Source of the DNA: Dipylidium caninum
Taxonomy: Eukaryota > Platyhelminthes > Cestoda > Cyclophyllidea > Dipylidiidae
Reading direction: 5' to 3'
NCBI GenBank assembly: GCA_017562135.1
Contig: QEYB01000228.1
Location: forward strand, 124,001-188,000
DNA length: 64,000 bases
Part shown: one piece after another, positions 30,460-44,700 of the stretch
How positions within the stretch are numbered: the first letter of the stretch is position 1
How the letters are laid out: each line of letters starts with the position of its first letter
Translations under genes and position numbers: made by a program
Notes under the pieces: generated by a model
What the model saw: the letters and a program-made list of their open reading frames with translations, nothing else
Database searches by the model: none
What the model was told of the DNA's origin: nothing

Positions 30460-33400
30460 TTAAGGTGGGGGGATGGGGACAAATGCCGACATTTGGCTGA
30501 GAACAGTGAGCATCTCCTCAAGCGGACTGGCCTTCCGACGGAATTCGTCGCATGACCTTGTCGTCGTCGTCGACATCGCCGCATGGACGCCGCCACAACC
30601 GACGAGGATTAATTTGTGCTTGGCTCGGGTCAGTGCGACGTTGAGACGCGATCGTTCATTTAGCAGGGGCGCGGGACATAGTCGCTTTGGCGTCCCCTAT
30701 AAATTTGGAAAGTTTTCTTGAATGCTCCAAGTGGGTGCATTTTTTTTTGATAAAAATAATAGCAGAGGATAAAAGCTGAAAGGTGCATTTCCTCGTGACA
30801 CTCCGTTAGCTTCACCATCGCCATTTTTGTTGCCGAAACAACAATGGCGGATGTCAGTTGGGAAATTCGAGGATGAAAGTCACTTTTTCACTCATAAAAT
30901 CAACGGTGATGCATCCAGAAGGCAGAGTTTATCCCCAACTTGGCTGAGAACAACGGGCCCCCTGATCCGCTAGCACGTCTTACAAGTGAAACCCATTCGG
31001 TAAGCGACTGGCTGAGACAATTTGACACACGGAGCGAGTGATCGGATGACATTCGCCGCGAGAGGAGGGAATCGACCTTCCGACACGAATGCGGGGTTTC
31101 GAGAGATCGCTGCGCATGTTTTTGCCCTAACAACATCCTCACCAAGGTTTCCAACCTTTGATACGTGTTCGTGAGCATCGGCACAAGAATATAAAACGGG
31201 GTAAACTTCGGGACGAATTTCTTTCTTCGGTCGACAAATTCGGGAGAGGAGTAGGGCGAAGGTCTGGAAGGACTATGGGGAACCACTCGACAAATTTGAT
31301 ACAATCCGACTGTGGTTAAGTGGTAAAGTCAGGTCAAAAAAGCCGGTAGCTAAGTCGCCTGAAGAGCAGGTGAACATGGCGAGACATTAATATTTTAACG
31401 GACTCTTCTGCGTACGAAATCCTAGGAAATGCAAAAAAATGGGGTGGAACAGAGAGTTTAGAGAGTAGAGAAGTATTCAAGAGACCGCGCGCTCATCCAA
31501 TAACTTGGGAAAACTGACCACCAGTACGCCAAGTTGAAGTCAACGTTTCACCTCGTTTTGGATGTGACTTCCCCCCGCGACGATTAAGTGTGTTACTAGG
31601 CTCACCTGTTCGGGCGGAGAACGAAGACAATCAACGAAAGAGACAACAATGACCGGTTTGTCTCGGCCCTGGAATTGATCAGCAGTGCTCACTTCTACCA
31701 CCGGAGGGGAGGAGCGATCAACGTCACCACAGTTGGCACTGTAATCAGCACAGAGACGTTGACGCAAAACGTCAACTTGAGCACGATACGGTGCGATAAC
31801 ACCAATGTCAGCTTGAGATACGCCACGCTTCAAGAAGATAATGAAAGGATGTTAATAAACGAGGTAGGCGACTTTCCGGCACAACTGCGTTCTTCATTCT
31901 GGTCAGATGGGATAACTCGCTAGCGCTACTGTCAACGACTCACAATCCCGATTTTAGGGTTCCTATACTGCCTTTGGAGCAGCAACATCGACAGCAAGAA
32001 AGCATAAAACGATCCGTTTCGAGATGTCCGTGAAAACTACTGTAAAGAGGATAATGACAGGGACGCAAGGCTGATAACTTAGAACCGCTCATGAGGGGAC
32101 CGATGGCACAATACACTCGACGGATGGGGTGATCTGTTTGGTCGTATGACTTAAATTTAAAGAAAAATGAAGCCAGCTCGACACATCAGCGTCGAGAAGA
32201 TGAGCTTTCAGCCCTGGGCAAAAATCGGGGCGATTAGAGAGGAAACTGGAGGATATCAAATCGACGGAGTGGCGGGTGGATGACAAACAATGTAGCGTAG
32301 AACTTCATCAATGTTCCCCATCTCCCCAACACCTCACCCATAGATTTTATGGCTACGGTTTAGGTTAATGGTGCTAAAACATTCCGTCTATATTGAAGCA
32401 ATAGGACTGCAAGGTAATATATTTGGAGGAAATAGGACAGTAGGGTAACTGGTCTGGACTAAAGTACGTATATAAGCACAAATAGGGCAAAAAAATTAGA
32501 CAACGCAAGTGAGTACTGGGTTGAAGGTCAACTACGCCCCTGTGATGGCGACAAATGTACGCCAAACAATGAAATTTAAGGGCCCCTTAGGTTTCATAGC
32601 AAGAGGGACATACTTGAATCAGGGCAGCAACGATTTCATGAACAAAATCGACTTCGTGGTTATTCACATTACTCCGAGGCGCCGGAGGACCACGATCGCA
32701 AATCTGAAAACAGGGAGAGGTGGTAAAGCCTACTGGTAAGCGCCGCGAAGGGGAAATTATGTAAGATAGTATAAGCAGGATGTATGCCTTTATATAATAT
32801 GGACCCTCGAATAAAATTTTGTAAGTAAGGAAAGGGTAAATCAAGGTAAAAGTGGCTCACAGCCTGAGTGTCTAGAAAGACAACAGCGTCAGCAAGATCT
32901 GGCGAAAGAAGTCGGACCAACCAACTTTTGGGCTGAAATGATTAACAATATAGAATGAATTAAGAATTCAGATGATTTTAAATACTTCTTAGCGGGAAAA
33001 ATTGTAAATTTAGTTTGACACATCTCATTACTTAAAACATGTTACTTAAAAAATTCAGTAGTTGTGTTGTGCGCCAGCAGTATAAATGCAAAAGGAATGT
33101 ACCGAATCATCGGCGTTGGACACCGTGAGCGTCTGGTTTGCCACCATGTCTGAGGCACACTCCATACGACCGTGATAGAAGAGAGTATTGGCCAAATGCA
33201 AAATGCGAGAGTTCATTCGATACTGGGCTGTCAATTGCACGAGACAACTGCCCATTGACTCGATCTCCTCCGGCCCTTGGGTGTCCTCGTAATGCTGAAC
33301 GACCGGCGCCAAGAGAGTGAAGAGGCTCCTCCCAAAGCCGCCTTCTCTGAAAACACACCAGGATAGGTATAAAAATAGCGTCCAATGTAATAATTATGGG

Positions 33401-36400
33401 AGACATAGTGCAGGAATGCGTTTGCAGACCGGATATCGCAATCGGCTTTATTTGGGGAGAAAGCAGTGCGACGTTCACGGGTGTCACATCGAATTTGGAC
33501 TGAAAAGCGCTATGCATTTAGGCTTGGAGAAAATAAGTGGAATGTAGGATGGAAAACACAATGGTAATATGGGCTCGGTGACAAGAGTTAACTAGCCTGG
33601 CGGCAGTAGAATGAACAAGCGGAGGCAGTTGATTGTCATCCCCTAACAGGATGAATTGGCCCCCATCCGAGTTGAGCCTCAATAAGCCCCCGAGAACGGT
33701 AGGCAGAAGCAGTTGCGTAGCCTCGTCCACCACAACGACGTCAAATTGCCGTCTTTGCAATGCCGCGTGATCAGCTGAAGCCAGAGCTGTGCAAGCAATG
33801 ACGGTCTACAACGGAATGACAACAGAATTCACATATGACAGAGACAAGCGCTAATAATTAAACTTTAGCCTTACTGCATTTGTCATGACATCAGTAACGA
33901 ATTTGACGAGATGTGAGCACTCAGTCATGGCCTTACTGGCATCTGTTTGGCTCGAGACCCTAGAGATCTCCTCGGCGAGTCGACTTTCAAGGTTGTAGGG
34001 TCGTAGGAGCGAGTTGACCTTTTCAGGGGCCCCCAGACGAACAAATTTAACTTTTGGATCCTGGAAAAAGCATCATTTCTTAATTAGAAGCCGTGACAAA
34101 CTCCTCTTCCTTCCCAACAAGCAACGAGGAGTGAAAAACTATTGTGAGTAAACGACTCTGTGACGACAGCACATAAGAGGGTGTTTTGCATTCAAGCAAG
34201 GCGCATTCGACCTGACAAGATACGCCAGCCTTCTCAACTAATTCCGCCCTAATTAATATTCCACAAAGCGGTGGTGTTTGCGACATTCGTAGCACATCAA
34301 CACTCATTGTAGATCCACCACGAGTGGATCGGAAATTCCCGTAGAGTCGTTGGAGGAAAAACGGGTCATTGGCCGACCCTCGACCGAGTTAGGACACTGA
34401 AAATCGGTCCCAGGGAGCGGAGGATTCAACATCCTCCCGCGTTACAAACGCGCTTCGTCTTCACGACTGGTCGAGCATCGAAGTTGAGAGGGGAGGAAGT
34501 AGAGCCACCGTGGCAAATGATGGATGGAATGGAATAAAGGAATTACATTCGAAAAATTTGCTCTATTTGGGTATGGAAGAAGAAGACGAGAAGTTAATCA
34601 CATGAAAAAAAAAAAAATAATCGTTTTTCGTCTGATGATCAGAGCCCCTATTTAAGCAAGAAACTTTCCATGAATGGGACATTCAAAACTTGTGCTATCA
34701 GCGTCCCATAATAGAAGCGATATGGAAATGTTATCATCCATAGAAGAAAGGTACCTCTATGAGCCTCAAGAGGACATTGTCAACAGCCGAATGGGTGTGA
34801 GAGATGAGGAGGACATCCTTCCCTAATGCACTAAAGCAGCGCAAGAGGGCCGCCAATGTCTCCGTTTTGCCTACAAAAGAAGAAGCACAAGTCCTCGCAT
34901 AACTTTCCTTGTCCGAGACTAACTCTCCGAGTTATTAGCTCGACCCCAACGGTTGGGGAGGAAAAGAGTGTCATTCGCATTTAAGAAGAGTTTGAAAAGT
35001 AATAGTCGTTCGCGTCGAAGGAATGGAAGTATGCGAGAAAATTCCATTTACCTGATTTGACCTTGGTGGAATTATTAAACGCCATTGTCCCCCCACCAGG
35101 AGGAAAGTTGATTGGTTTGTTACTTTACTACCTCAAGGCCACTCGCTTACAGCCAATTTACCTTCAAGGGTGCTCGCAAACTCATCTCTGGCCACATCGT
35201 AATGTCAACACACATTTATATTATCAAAGAAAGTGTTTTATGGACGTTAGTGAAGATTGGCAACAAGATTAGCCACATGGGTAGATTGAAGTACTCCTCT
35301 GGGTCGGTTGGCAGCATTAAATTCTCCCTATTCACGAACAAGTGAAACATGGACAGCCGACAGAACGTCGAGTCGTTCGAGTAGACCATGCTAGCCATAT
35401 GAGCTCCCCGATTTCCAGATGGTCTCTTCCCTCGATTAAAATGGCCACTTAATGTTTCTTCCTTCAATAAAAAGCTACTTCCAACGACGCCAACGACAAC
35501 ATGTTGCCCTACACTGTGCTAGTCTATCAGGAAAGATGCGTTCTCTCCCCCTACTAACCTAATCGGCACTCCATTCACAAGTGAGGTGGTGGAAGGACCT
35601 AAATCGAGGGAATTCCACCCTCGCCAGCACATTGGCACCGCCTCGAGACTGCACCGGTTGACGTTGGCCAGGACAATCCAAGCAGCCGAGAAATGCTCTG
35701 TTGGTCAAGAGACCGCGTCCCTCCCACCCGCCCACATGCACGTGAGTCCCGCAATTCTCCGTCTGACTAGCCACCAGATGACGCTGGTCTTCGGATAGTC
35801 AAACGCCTCCTGGGCAAGGGAGGTTGATAGATAAGCCGAGTTTATGTCTATGTCAATGTGTGTCCGTCCCTCTCTCTGTCTGTGCGCGTGTATCTGTCCT
35901 TGTGTGTGACTCTGTGTGTCCGTCCATGGTGTATGTTTACGTGTGTGTGTGTGTTTGTCTGCCTCTGTGACCGTTTGTCTGTCTGTCTGTCCATGGATAC
36001 ATCTGCCGTGTGTGTCTGTCTGTTGGTATCTGTCCGTGTGTGTGTGCCTGTCTATCTGTCTGTCCGTCCCTGTATGTGTATGTCTGCCGTGTGTCCGTCT
36101 GTGGCGTCTGTCTGGGTGTGAATTTGTGTGTGTGAGATCAGCAGCAGTAAGTATGAGGATAAATTAGAGGAAGGGAAAAAAACTGGTAAGACAGTGTAGA
36201 AATACAAAATGGGAAAGCGATTAGATCCCTCTTTTCGATAAATTGACGCAATTTGAGTCCAATGACAAGGGATAATGACGAAATTAGTCGCAGTTTCTGT
36301 GTTTAATGATTAATAGAATGGAAAAAGTTACTCAATTGACCATCAAATAGGAATGGAATGGGGCACTAAATCGCTAGTTTGCATTTTGAGTGCTTCGGTG

Positions 36401-38728
36401 AAGAGCCTGCCGAAATCGCTGACTGAGTATAAGTGGCCAAAGGGATAAGTTGCAAGTTCCACTCGAGGGGGCTCCCAAGAGCGCCCAAACGACCAGATAA
36501 TCTGCCTCAACCGGCATTTTCATGCTACAACTTGACAGGTTAGCAATCCACAGACCTCACAGTTCCCTATCGGTAAAACGTTAACATTTTCCCACATCGC
36601 GCCACGTAAAATGAACCCTACATGTCGAAATTTCCCCTAGAAGGCTAATTTCCTTTCCTTCTAGGTCAAAGATATCGAGAATTAACGAAAAAAGGCATGA
36701 CAATCCCCCAATACCTGCCTCGAAACGACCTCTACCTCCCGTTTCGTATCGGCGGCCTCAGACGATTATGTCCACCTCGTAGGGTTTCACTAAGGTAACT
36801 GCATCGTCTACGGCAGTAACAGCGTTTTAGAAGCCTTCTTTTAACAATGAGCACCGTGACAACAGCAATGTAACAGGTTTAACCTTCCAACATGACCGTC
36901 AAATGTCAACACAATTAAATGTTAATGGCCATATTTTCTATAGGTGATATTTTCGAAGACAAATACACCCTCCGACGGGCTACCAGTGGAAGAAACAGGG
37001 CAAATATCAACATACGACAGTGGAGATTACCTTCAGTCTTGAAATGTGAGAAAAGCACAAGTGAATGGACACTCACCGGAGCCAGGAAAGCCCTCAATCA
37101 GAGTGTAGTCCCTTGACATGAGGACGGAGAGAACCGCTCGACGTTGATGCAAGTTGAGCGGTCGTAGATAACTTCGAACTGCGGGAGGATGAGGAGGAGG
37201 AGAGAAAGACGCGGGTTGGGAAAAAGGGGAAGAGAAGGCAGAAGACAAAACAATCATCAAAAAATTAACAAGCCCGCTTCCCACTTCCTTTAAATGAAAA
37301 AGTAATTTGCCACCTGGGAAAAAGACCAAAAAAAGAACTCTAACATGAAATTCGGTTGAAGGAAATGATAAAAATATGGCGATTGATAAGCAACTCAGTC
37401 GAGATTTGCCTCTCCATGAAGTTGGTATGGAGGGTTTCATGCGCCTAACTAAAAGGTGACAACAGAATCTTGATGAGAGACTGCTGTAAAGCAGACCTTC
37501 GAGGAGTGAAAACACGCCAATGGGGCCTAAACGTGTGCCGAGTTAGTAAATACCAAAAGACTCCACGGTCAGCATTCCACATGTGCATCGGTGACTTGGA
37601 GAAGTGAAGGAATGGAGGAAATGGGGTACAAACTGAGCTATGTTGCCATCTGCCACCATTGCGATTTGTCTCAACAATAGGTGGGGTTACATTTCTCCAC
37701 CCTTCTACCTCGAAAGGTAGAAATTGTCTCCTGCCTCGCCTTGAGAATAGAAAAGGTGCCATCCCATTTTCCTGCCCGTACTTCTCTCAAGACTGCCTAT
37801 TCTTGTTAACTTTTGAGTCACACTTAAGCTCTATGACAGTTAATGCGCGGTCTAGTGAAATGCTGGTTTGAAAAATGCTGGAGAGGAGGGCCGTCACACA
37901 CCCTCCCTGTGTATAGCATGTCGACAAGGACAACCAATCAGAAAGTTCAGTGTCGACGGTATAAGTGGCGATGGAGACGAATATTTACAGACTTTCGAAT
38001 GTCCTCGCCTTCAACACCTACCCTTGGGGGCAAGAATGAGCAATAGTGGACAAAAAAGTGTGAAATATTCGCATAGGCAGTGGGTTTAGCGTTGATTGTT
38101 GAAAAACTGTCTCCTACTTGGTCCTTACTTCATACTCCGCAATCTTTTCACCAGAATAGCCGCAATAACTTACCCTGAGACAAGGTCGATTTGTCCAGTG
38201 AATGCGTAAATCTCGGACACACTTGGTCGATTATCAAATGGCGTAATCGTGCGCTGAGCGGAGGCGAGAGGAAGTGGGGGAAAAGAGGATTTAGAGGCAA
38301 TAAGGAGGAAGTAAGTGAGACACAGTCTCTCTCACAAAGTCTCACCACAGTCTCGAATTCTCCATCAATCGCACCAAGTTGGAGAGGTTGATCTTCACAC
38401 TCCTGTCGGAGACGTAACGATCCACACGGAAAAGTGTAATCGAGTTAGGGAGAGGTCTACAGGGCAAAAGTAGCGACGTCGTGTTCAAGTCAAGGCGGGA
38501 CTTAGGTGGTCGTCTAGGTGCTATCCACTGCCCCGTTGCAGGGTGGACGGCAGCTTCTCGCCCAAACACGCATTGAACATGAGGACAGAAGTAACAGCCC
38601 ACCTGTCGGTAGCGATGGTCAAAGTCCCACCCGCGGGGGAGAAAGTGACGAGGGAGGCCAGACACAGTCCCACGTGACGACCGTTGTCGCTGCTGACTAT
38701 CAGGAAGTCACCGACAACAAGTTCCTGC
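30460..38728 (-). CDS. DNA2: DNA2 helicase-domain exons
   Basis: From 38,728 downward: a beta-rich segment ([13 protein letters not shown]), then [12 protein letters not shown] and LRHLIIDQ, and the Q-motif region [11 protein letters not shown]. Walker A GFPGSGKT is split between exons 37178-37077 and 34870-34755. It is followed by SHTHSAVDN (motif Ia), VVVVDEATQ (motif II), [10 protein letters not shown] (III), LTAQYRMNS (IV), [11 protein letters not shown] (V) and [13 protein letters not shown] (VI). All catalytic positions of a UPF1-like superfamily 1B helicase are present. The protein ends PIPPP at the TAA, 30,460-30,462. One exon pair appears joined across a GC-AG intron and one exon holds a probable one-base insertion. 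Confidence 0.94.
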
Positions 38729-41700
38729 CTGTAGGCGGGACAAAATACGGTCAGACCATTAAATGACCAACGATTTTTGGAAGGTAGAATTAAATGATTT
38801 GTCGGTATAGAGGAATAATAGTCTTTCGATTCTTTGGTTTTCCTCCTTCACTCGAGTCGCAGTAGATATGGAGATGAAGAGTAATTTGCTTCTTTCTGTC
38901 AGTTGACCAGACATGCATTCGGATCCCATTTAAGCGAAATTATTATTATTGCTGAAAGATCTGTCCATCACTTCGAGATTTTCCTCGTCAAGCACTTCGG
39001 TGGCGTGGCCGAACGCAAAATGTATCAACGTCCTCCTGGTAGCACCCTCTCCGAAGCTTTTAAGCGACAATCCTAGGAGAAGTTGCCCATCACAACCACC
39101 CAGTCAACGCTGTTGTCAGCATTCGTTTGAACTTTTGTTATTAGTGATGATTTTTCTCTCGTACGTAGGTGAGCAGTTTTTTACTTCTTTCTGTCAGTTG
39201 ACCAGACATTCACTCGGATTCCGCTTAAGTGAACTTACGGGTGCTGGGACACATGAATTGTTGTTGAAAGCTCTCCCCAGCACTCCCAAATCTCCCTTCT
39301 CAAGCACTTCCGTGTCGCGGCTACAACCAGCCGAACGTCACATGTGTCAACGTCCTTCTGGCAGCGCCCTCCGCGAAGCCTTTAATGACAACTCGATGCG
39401 AAGTTCATTCAAAAAGGCGCCTGGATTGAGAATGACGACTGCCGCCTCGTAGAAGTGGCGGGAGAAGGGGGACCAAGAGTTATTGGGATTAAATGAAAGA
39501 ATCCCCCACTTAACCTAAGGCCTATTTACTTATGTGGGGACCAAGGACAACGGCTGAAGGTGTATGCTTCGCAATAGTAAGACGCCAACGCAGTAGGCCT
39601 GGGGAAGATGGTTGAAATGAATCACTAAGGTGAACGCAGAGAGGAGAAGTACGGTCAAGTTGTCACCCTGACTGGCAAGGTGCCAGGAGGGTTGATCTCA
39701 AAATAGTGAAATAAATTTGACTGCCAAGCGCAGATATACGAGTGGCGGGAAGAGGGACATCCGCCTCGAGGGTGTTGCGGTCGCACTCCTTTTGCTAGCC
39801 AAAAAGTGGCCCCTCGGACGCACTCCAACGACTGGTCGGTTGGGTTGAACACATGAAGGTGGCCAAACGTTGTCCTCAGTTTGTTAATATTTTGCAAACG
39901 AGGCTATTAAGTAGACGACCACTTACGCAATAATTTGGTCATCGTTGTACCTCTTCAGGCATATTGTGTATTCCTCACTGTCTTTTGACTTGACGACACT
40001 TTGGACGACCAACCCACGAATGCCATTTCTGCCAGTGGGAAAGCTGAAATGCAAGAGAGAAATTGAAGAGAATAGACGTTTCACTTGCATTCAAGAGAGT
40101 TCTAGACTAAGCAAGTCCAAAGTGAAAGCCCGAGTGTTTCCAAACTGACCGCAAAGTGGATCACTAAATGACAAGGCAACTGAGTCAACAACGACGGTCC
40201 AATTCGCGATTCCCTGACTTACAATTAGTTCGAAAAAAGACAATTTTGTCTCATCTCCAAACAGTTGACTGAGAGTTCAAAAGTGTCGGTATCGAAAGCA
40301 GAACCTTAGCTGGAAAACAGTTGTTTCTTTCAGCTTGGCCAATTAAGGTTTCACGCACTGAAGCCTCTTTCTAAAGGTAATTAACCCAATACTTTGAGAT
40401 CGTGATAGTTCAGAAAGAGAATGTCTCGAAATAATTAAGGATGATTAAAAATATGTGAAATCTGTGAAGAAGTCGTAATGTCAAGAGAAAATAATCATAT
40501 GTGAGTATCAACTAATAACCAGCAATCGATAGTGTAGTTAGAATCGAGAACCTCGCGCCTTGATTCGAATTTCCGGAGGTCAGTGAAGGGCGGTGTAGGG
40601 CGCGGAAGGCGGGAAGGGAAGGTCAAATAAGGGCGGGGAAGGGAAGGGCAGTGGAGAGCGGGGAAAGGTAGGAGATGAGAGTTAAGGGAAGGAAGTGGAG
40701 TGGATTGGAGTTGAGTTGAGGTGAGTGGACCAGACTCATCCTCAATAAAATCCGTCCTTCTCGCTAAGACGTTCTTCATAGTTTCAAAAACGTGACACAA
40801 AAAATTCGTAGGTCTTTTGTTTCAGATTCGACAGTTTAAATTGCGTTTGCGAGGAGGGCGATGTAAGGAATTAGGAAGTCACGTATGATGTATAAAGTGA
40901 ACGTGAAAGCGGTGTATTCTACAGCTAACATTTTACCCATACAGCGTTCGGGCGCATATTGCCACTTTCGCAGAAGGTGCCGGTGTCGGGAAAAATCTGG
41001 GACCTCAAAGGCGTGGGGTTTCCATGTAGGTGCGGTTATAAGCGCGGCAGTGATGCCTCGAATGCACCACTGCATCGGCCAAATAATAATAGAAGTTATG
41101 GGATCAACTTATTACTCCAATCCAGCGATTTCGCAGTCTTCTAGCGAAAAGACACTGCGCCTGGTGGTGGAGTTATGTAAGGATGCTCCACAATACCGAA
41201 ACATTAGCAAGAGTACGATGACTGTGGCCAGTAACAAGGATTTTAGAAGTAAAAAACTCGACAAATCAAAGAACCAAATCAACGGAACTGTAATTCCCCT
41301 CTTGCTCATGATAAGATGATAAGACACTAAAAACGGACTAAAGGTGTGGAATTATGAGTGAATAACCCACGTTTCCTTCTCTTCTGCGTCTGACACTCCC
41401 AAGATTTGAGTGAGCACCTTGTCAACCCGATTGCCCGAGGCGTATTCGAGGAGTTGGAGACGAGTCCAGTGATTGAGGAAGGTCTTATGCTCCACCCGGA
41501 CATGTTTCAGCCGACCTGTCAAGAGTTGTTGCATTTCCTTATCTGGGGAAGGCGAAACTCTACACAGGAAAACGAGACCAAATCTTATTTAAGCTATTTA
41601 AATCTCAGTTAAAAAGACTAAGGGTTAAACAGTGAAGTAACAAGCTCTGATTATTAAATGAATGGAAGAATGGGATAATTTTTTCCCATTTTTGGCCAGC

Positions 41701-44700
41701 CGGATTTAATGTGTCCTACCGCCTCACTACACTTGCGTGAACGAACTGCTGCAGATGGTGCTTCGAGAGCGGAGGCGGTGAATGGCAAATGGTGAAAATG
41801 TTACTGTAGCCACAAGAGGATTGATGTTACTGTAGCCACAAGAGGATTGACTTACATGTGCAAAGAAGAAAGCCTAAGAGATTGGAAGGTGTGCAAGCTC
41901 TCAATTACCTCGTCTGGCGAAAGAGTCCACAGGTGAGAAAGTACGGACAATAGGAGCAGATACGTTCCCTGTTCAACGGTGGCGGAAGTGGGGGGCTCCA
42001 AGTCTCACCCTCTCCGCCAGGCGTCAACCCCTCCCACAAGATGAGACGCTTTAATGACGCGGCAAGGTGGTTGCGGGTCTGAATTAGACCACGAAAACTG
42101 GATGCCTTTGGCTTGACAAGTCCCCAGCAATGAGATTCATCCATCTGGCGAAGATAGACGAGCCAGCCGTAGTCGGAGACAGGAACACTTCGGCCTGCGT
42201 GACGGTCTGAGAGCATGAGCAGGTAGAGGAGGACCTTTGTGTGAGTAGGAGATGTCATTAATGCGAAAGAAGAGGATGAAAAATAGCTAATAAAACTCAA
42301 AGTATTCTACCTGGCCTTGATGTTCGAAGGAGTAGGAAGGCCTGCCAGTCTTCAATTCCAGAGGAATAAGACTGGGAGGCGCTTGAATGTCCGCTCGGCA
42401 GACAACAGTCATGTCTATCTTGCCCTTGACTCCGATCCTAGTGAACAACGAAGGAGGCTAACAAGTCTGTGACTCAAGTTTACATTACACCGTTATTTTC
42501 GTCATGGTCCACATCAGCAAAACCACCAGGCCGTCAACGGAAACCGAGTATGAGATTCTAACGATATGGACAATTCCGGAAGACAAGTTCTACCGCCCGA
42601 GAGTCAGGGTGCTGACGAGCATGGACCAAAGTATCCACCAAAAGATATGTGGTCTGGTGAAAGGCCTACGATTGAATTCTCACTTATTAATTCGACATCT
42701 TAAGTGTGAAAGTTCGTTTTTTTTCTTTGTTGAGACTTATGTAGGGGGCAGTTAATACACAGAAGGTGCAGATTGTGACCACCAGGTTCCCATAATATGC
42801 CATTCCTGCTGTTCTAAATAAGAATTTCAACCACTAAGCCCAGAGCCAAAAGTTGAGGTGAGTTTCCTAGACTCAACTTCAGTTGATACAAAAAAAAGTA
42901 GTAGGACAAGAGAGCAGAGGTGGAGAATTTCACCACCATCCTAAGTAGGCGAGTGGGGTTTACTTAGCAGGGCAAGAAGAATATTCGGGAGGAACATCGG
43001 CCGTCCTCATCGTCATCGTGAAACTCAGTCGCCTAACTACCAGTTTCCACATATTGGAAACCTTCTCAAGAACTGTCAACATCACTTTACGTGGGAATTT
43101 TGATGGAGGAAATGGAGAAATCACAGGAGTACAAAGAGACGGGCACAAGCAAAGTATAGAGAGGGAGAGGTGAAGTACTTACTTAGTGCACCAAATATTC
43201 TCCTCAATCGCCACGACCGCCTCCACCATGGGCTTATTGGAGGGCGAAGGTGACGCACTGTAAAACAAACAATCGACGGAGGAAAATTGGAGGAAGCTTT
43301 GCAGAAAGGTGAAACCTCCCCGGCAAGGAGTGTAACTCTTATGTCAAGACCAAAAATGGTCAACTGTCGAAACCATCGAGGTTAACAGTTCGAACTCGGA
43401 ATTGCATAATGTTTGCACCAATAACTGACGTCCATCAAAGTCAACATCATTCACCTCCTCGATTTGAGTGTCAGGCACTGAGGAGGGCTGGAGACTCCCA
43501 TCTCCCCTGCGTTTCAACCCTTCCTGGCCTGATGTCTGTGGAAGGCGGGAGGGAGAGGATAAAGGAGAGATCACTTCAAAAAGGACAATGAAAAACATTG
43601 AAGTGACAGCAAGATAGGCCGACTAAGCCAGCTTTAGGCGCATGGCTAGGAAGCCTATTCAACGTGGAAGATCATCATCCAGTCTTGACTACAGAATGGA
43701 CGACAGTTCAACCGCCTCCAACGCCATGATCCCACGAGTCTAATAAGATTAAATTGGTGTTGTTACATTCCACCATTGTTTCTACAGCATTCGTTTAATA
43801 ACTTGCATTAATTACGGACAAAATAACGATGGGCGATGGGGAGGAGAAGGGGAAAGTGGACGACACGAATCAAGTTCGTCACTAAAAACCGATCGTTTGC
43901 CATCATCTGAGCACAAAGCGCAAATGACAATGACAGTCGCCACCCCTTCAAAGTAGTCAGCCCGCTTATTGCACAGTTGGTAGATTAATATCTTACGTTT
44001 CTATGCCCCCGCAAACCGCAGGGTGAAGCGATGCCAAGTTTAATGCACGGGTGATAGCGTGGGACGATTAAAGACTCGCTCTGGTAGACATGTCAAGTCA
44101 GAAGTTCACTACTGCGGAATATTGCCAGAGGAGAACGTGGTGGGGCATATCCCTGTCCCCTTCCGCTTCTTCTTCTTCTTCTCTCTATACAGTAAGTTGT
44201 CTTCGCTTCGATTCACAACTCAACCCTTGTCAAAATAGATTTGTCACTTGTCACAGATACAAGTCACGTGGCAAGTGACGAGACGACGTGAAGTGGCAGG
44301 GTAGCAAATGCTACTTGAGTGTGAAACGGAAGTTTTGCGATGCTTTGTTGTTGTAAGGAGTTTAGAACGGTCTGACAGTCAAATGAAAGCACCCGTAGGG
44401 GGATGCGCGAGATGACACCTTGAGAGACGCTTCTGATGACGAAGTTTCATCAAATTTTCACTTTCACGAAAAAATTTTTCAAAATTGAGGATACTTTTGT
44501 TATTTAGAAGCGCAAGAGTCGCACTCAAAGTACCTTCATTCTTCGAAAAGGACCAATTGAGAAGCTGACAATGTTCAAATGCATGTTCGAAAAGAGGCTT
44601 GTAAAGGAATGAATTTTCCGCCACAACAACACTCACCTCGAAGCGTTGATACAATGCTGATTCACCCAGTAGTTCACTTTGGGCAGGGAAAACGCCACGG

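Noticed and set aside
31827..31891. Treating the one-base shifts as programmed frameshifting
   Set aside because: No slippery site or downstream structure was evident, and three shifts in different directions across two genes fit sequencing indels better.
35858..36167. Cys/Val-rich frames suggesting a small secreted protein
   Set aside because: They arise from the TG-rich simple repeat; all + strand frames show the same pattern.
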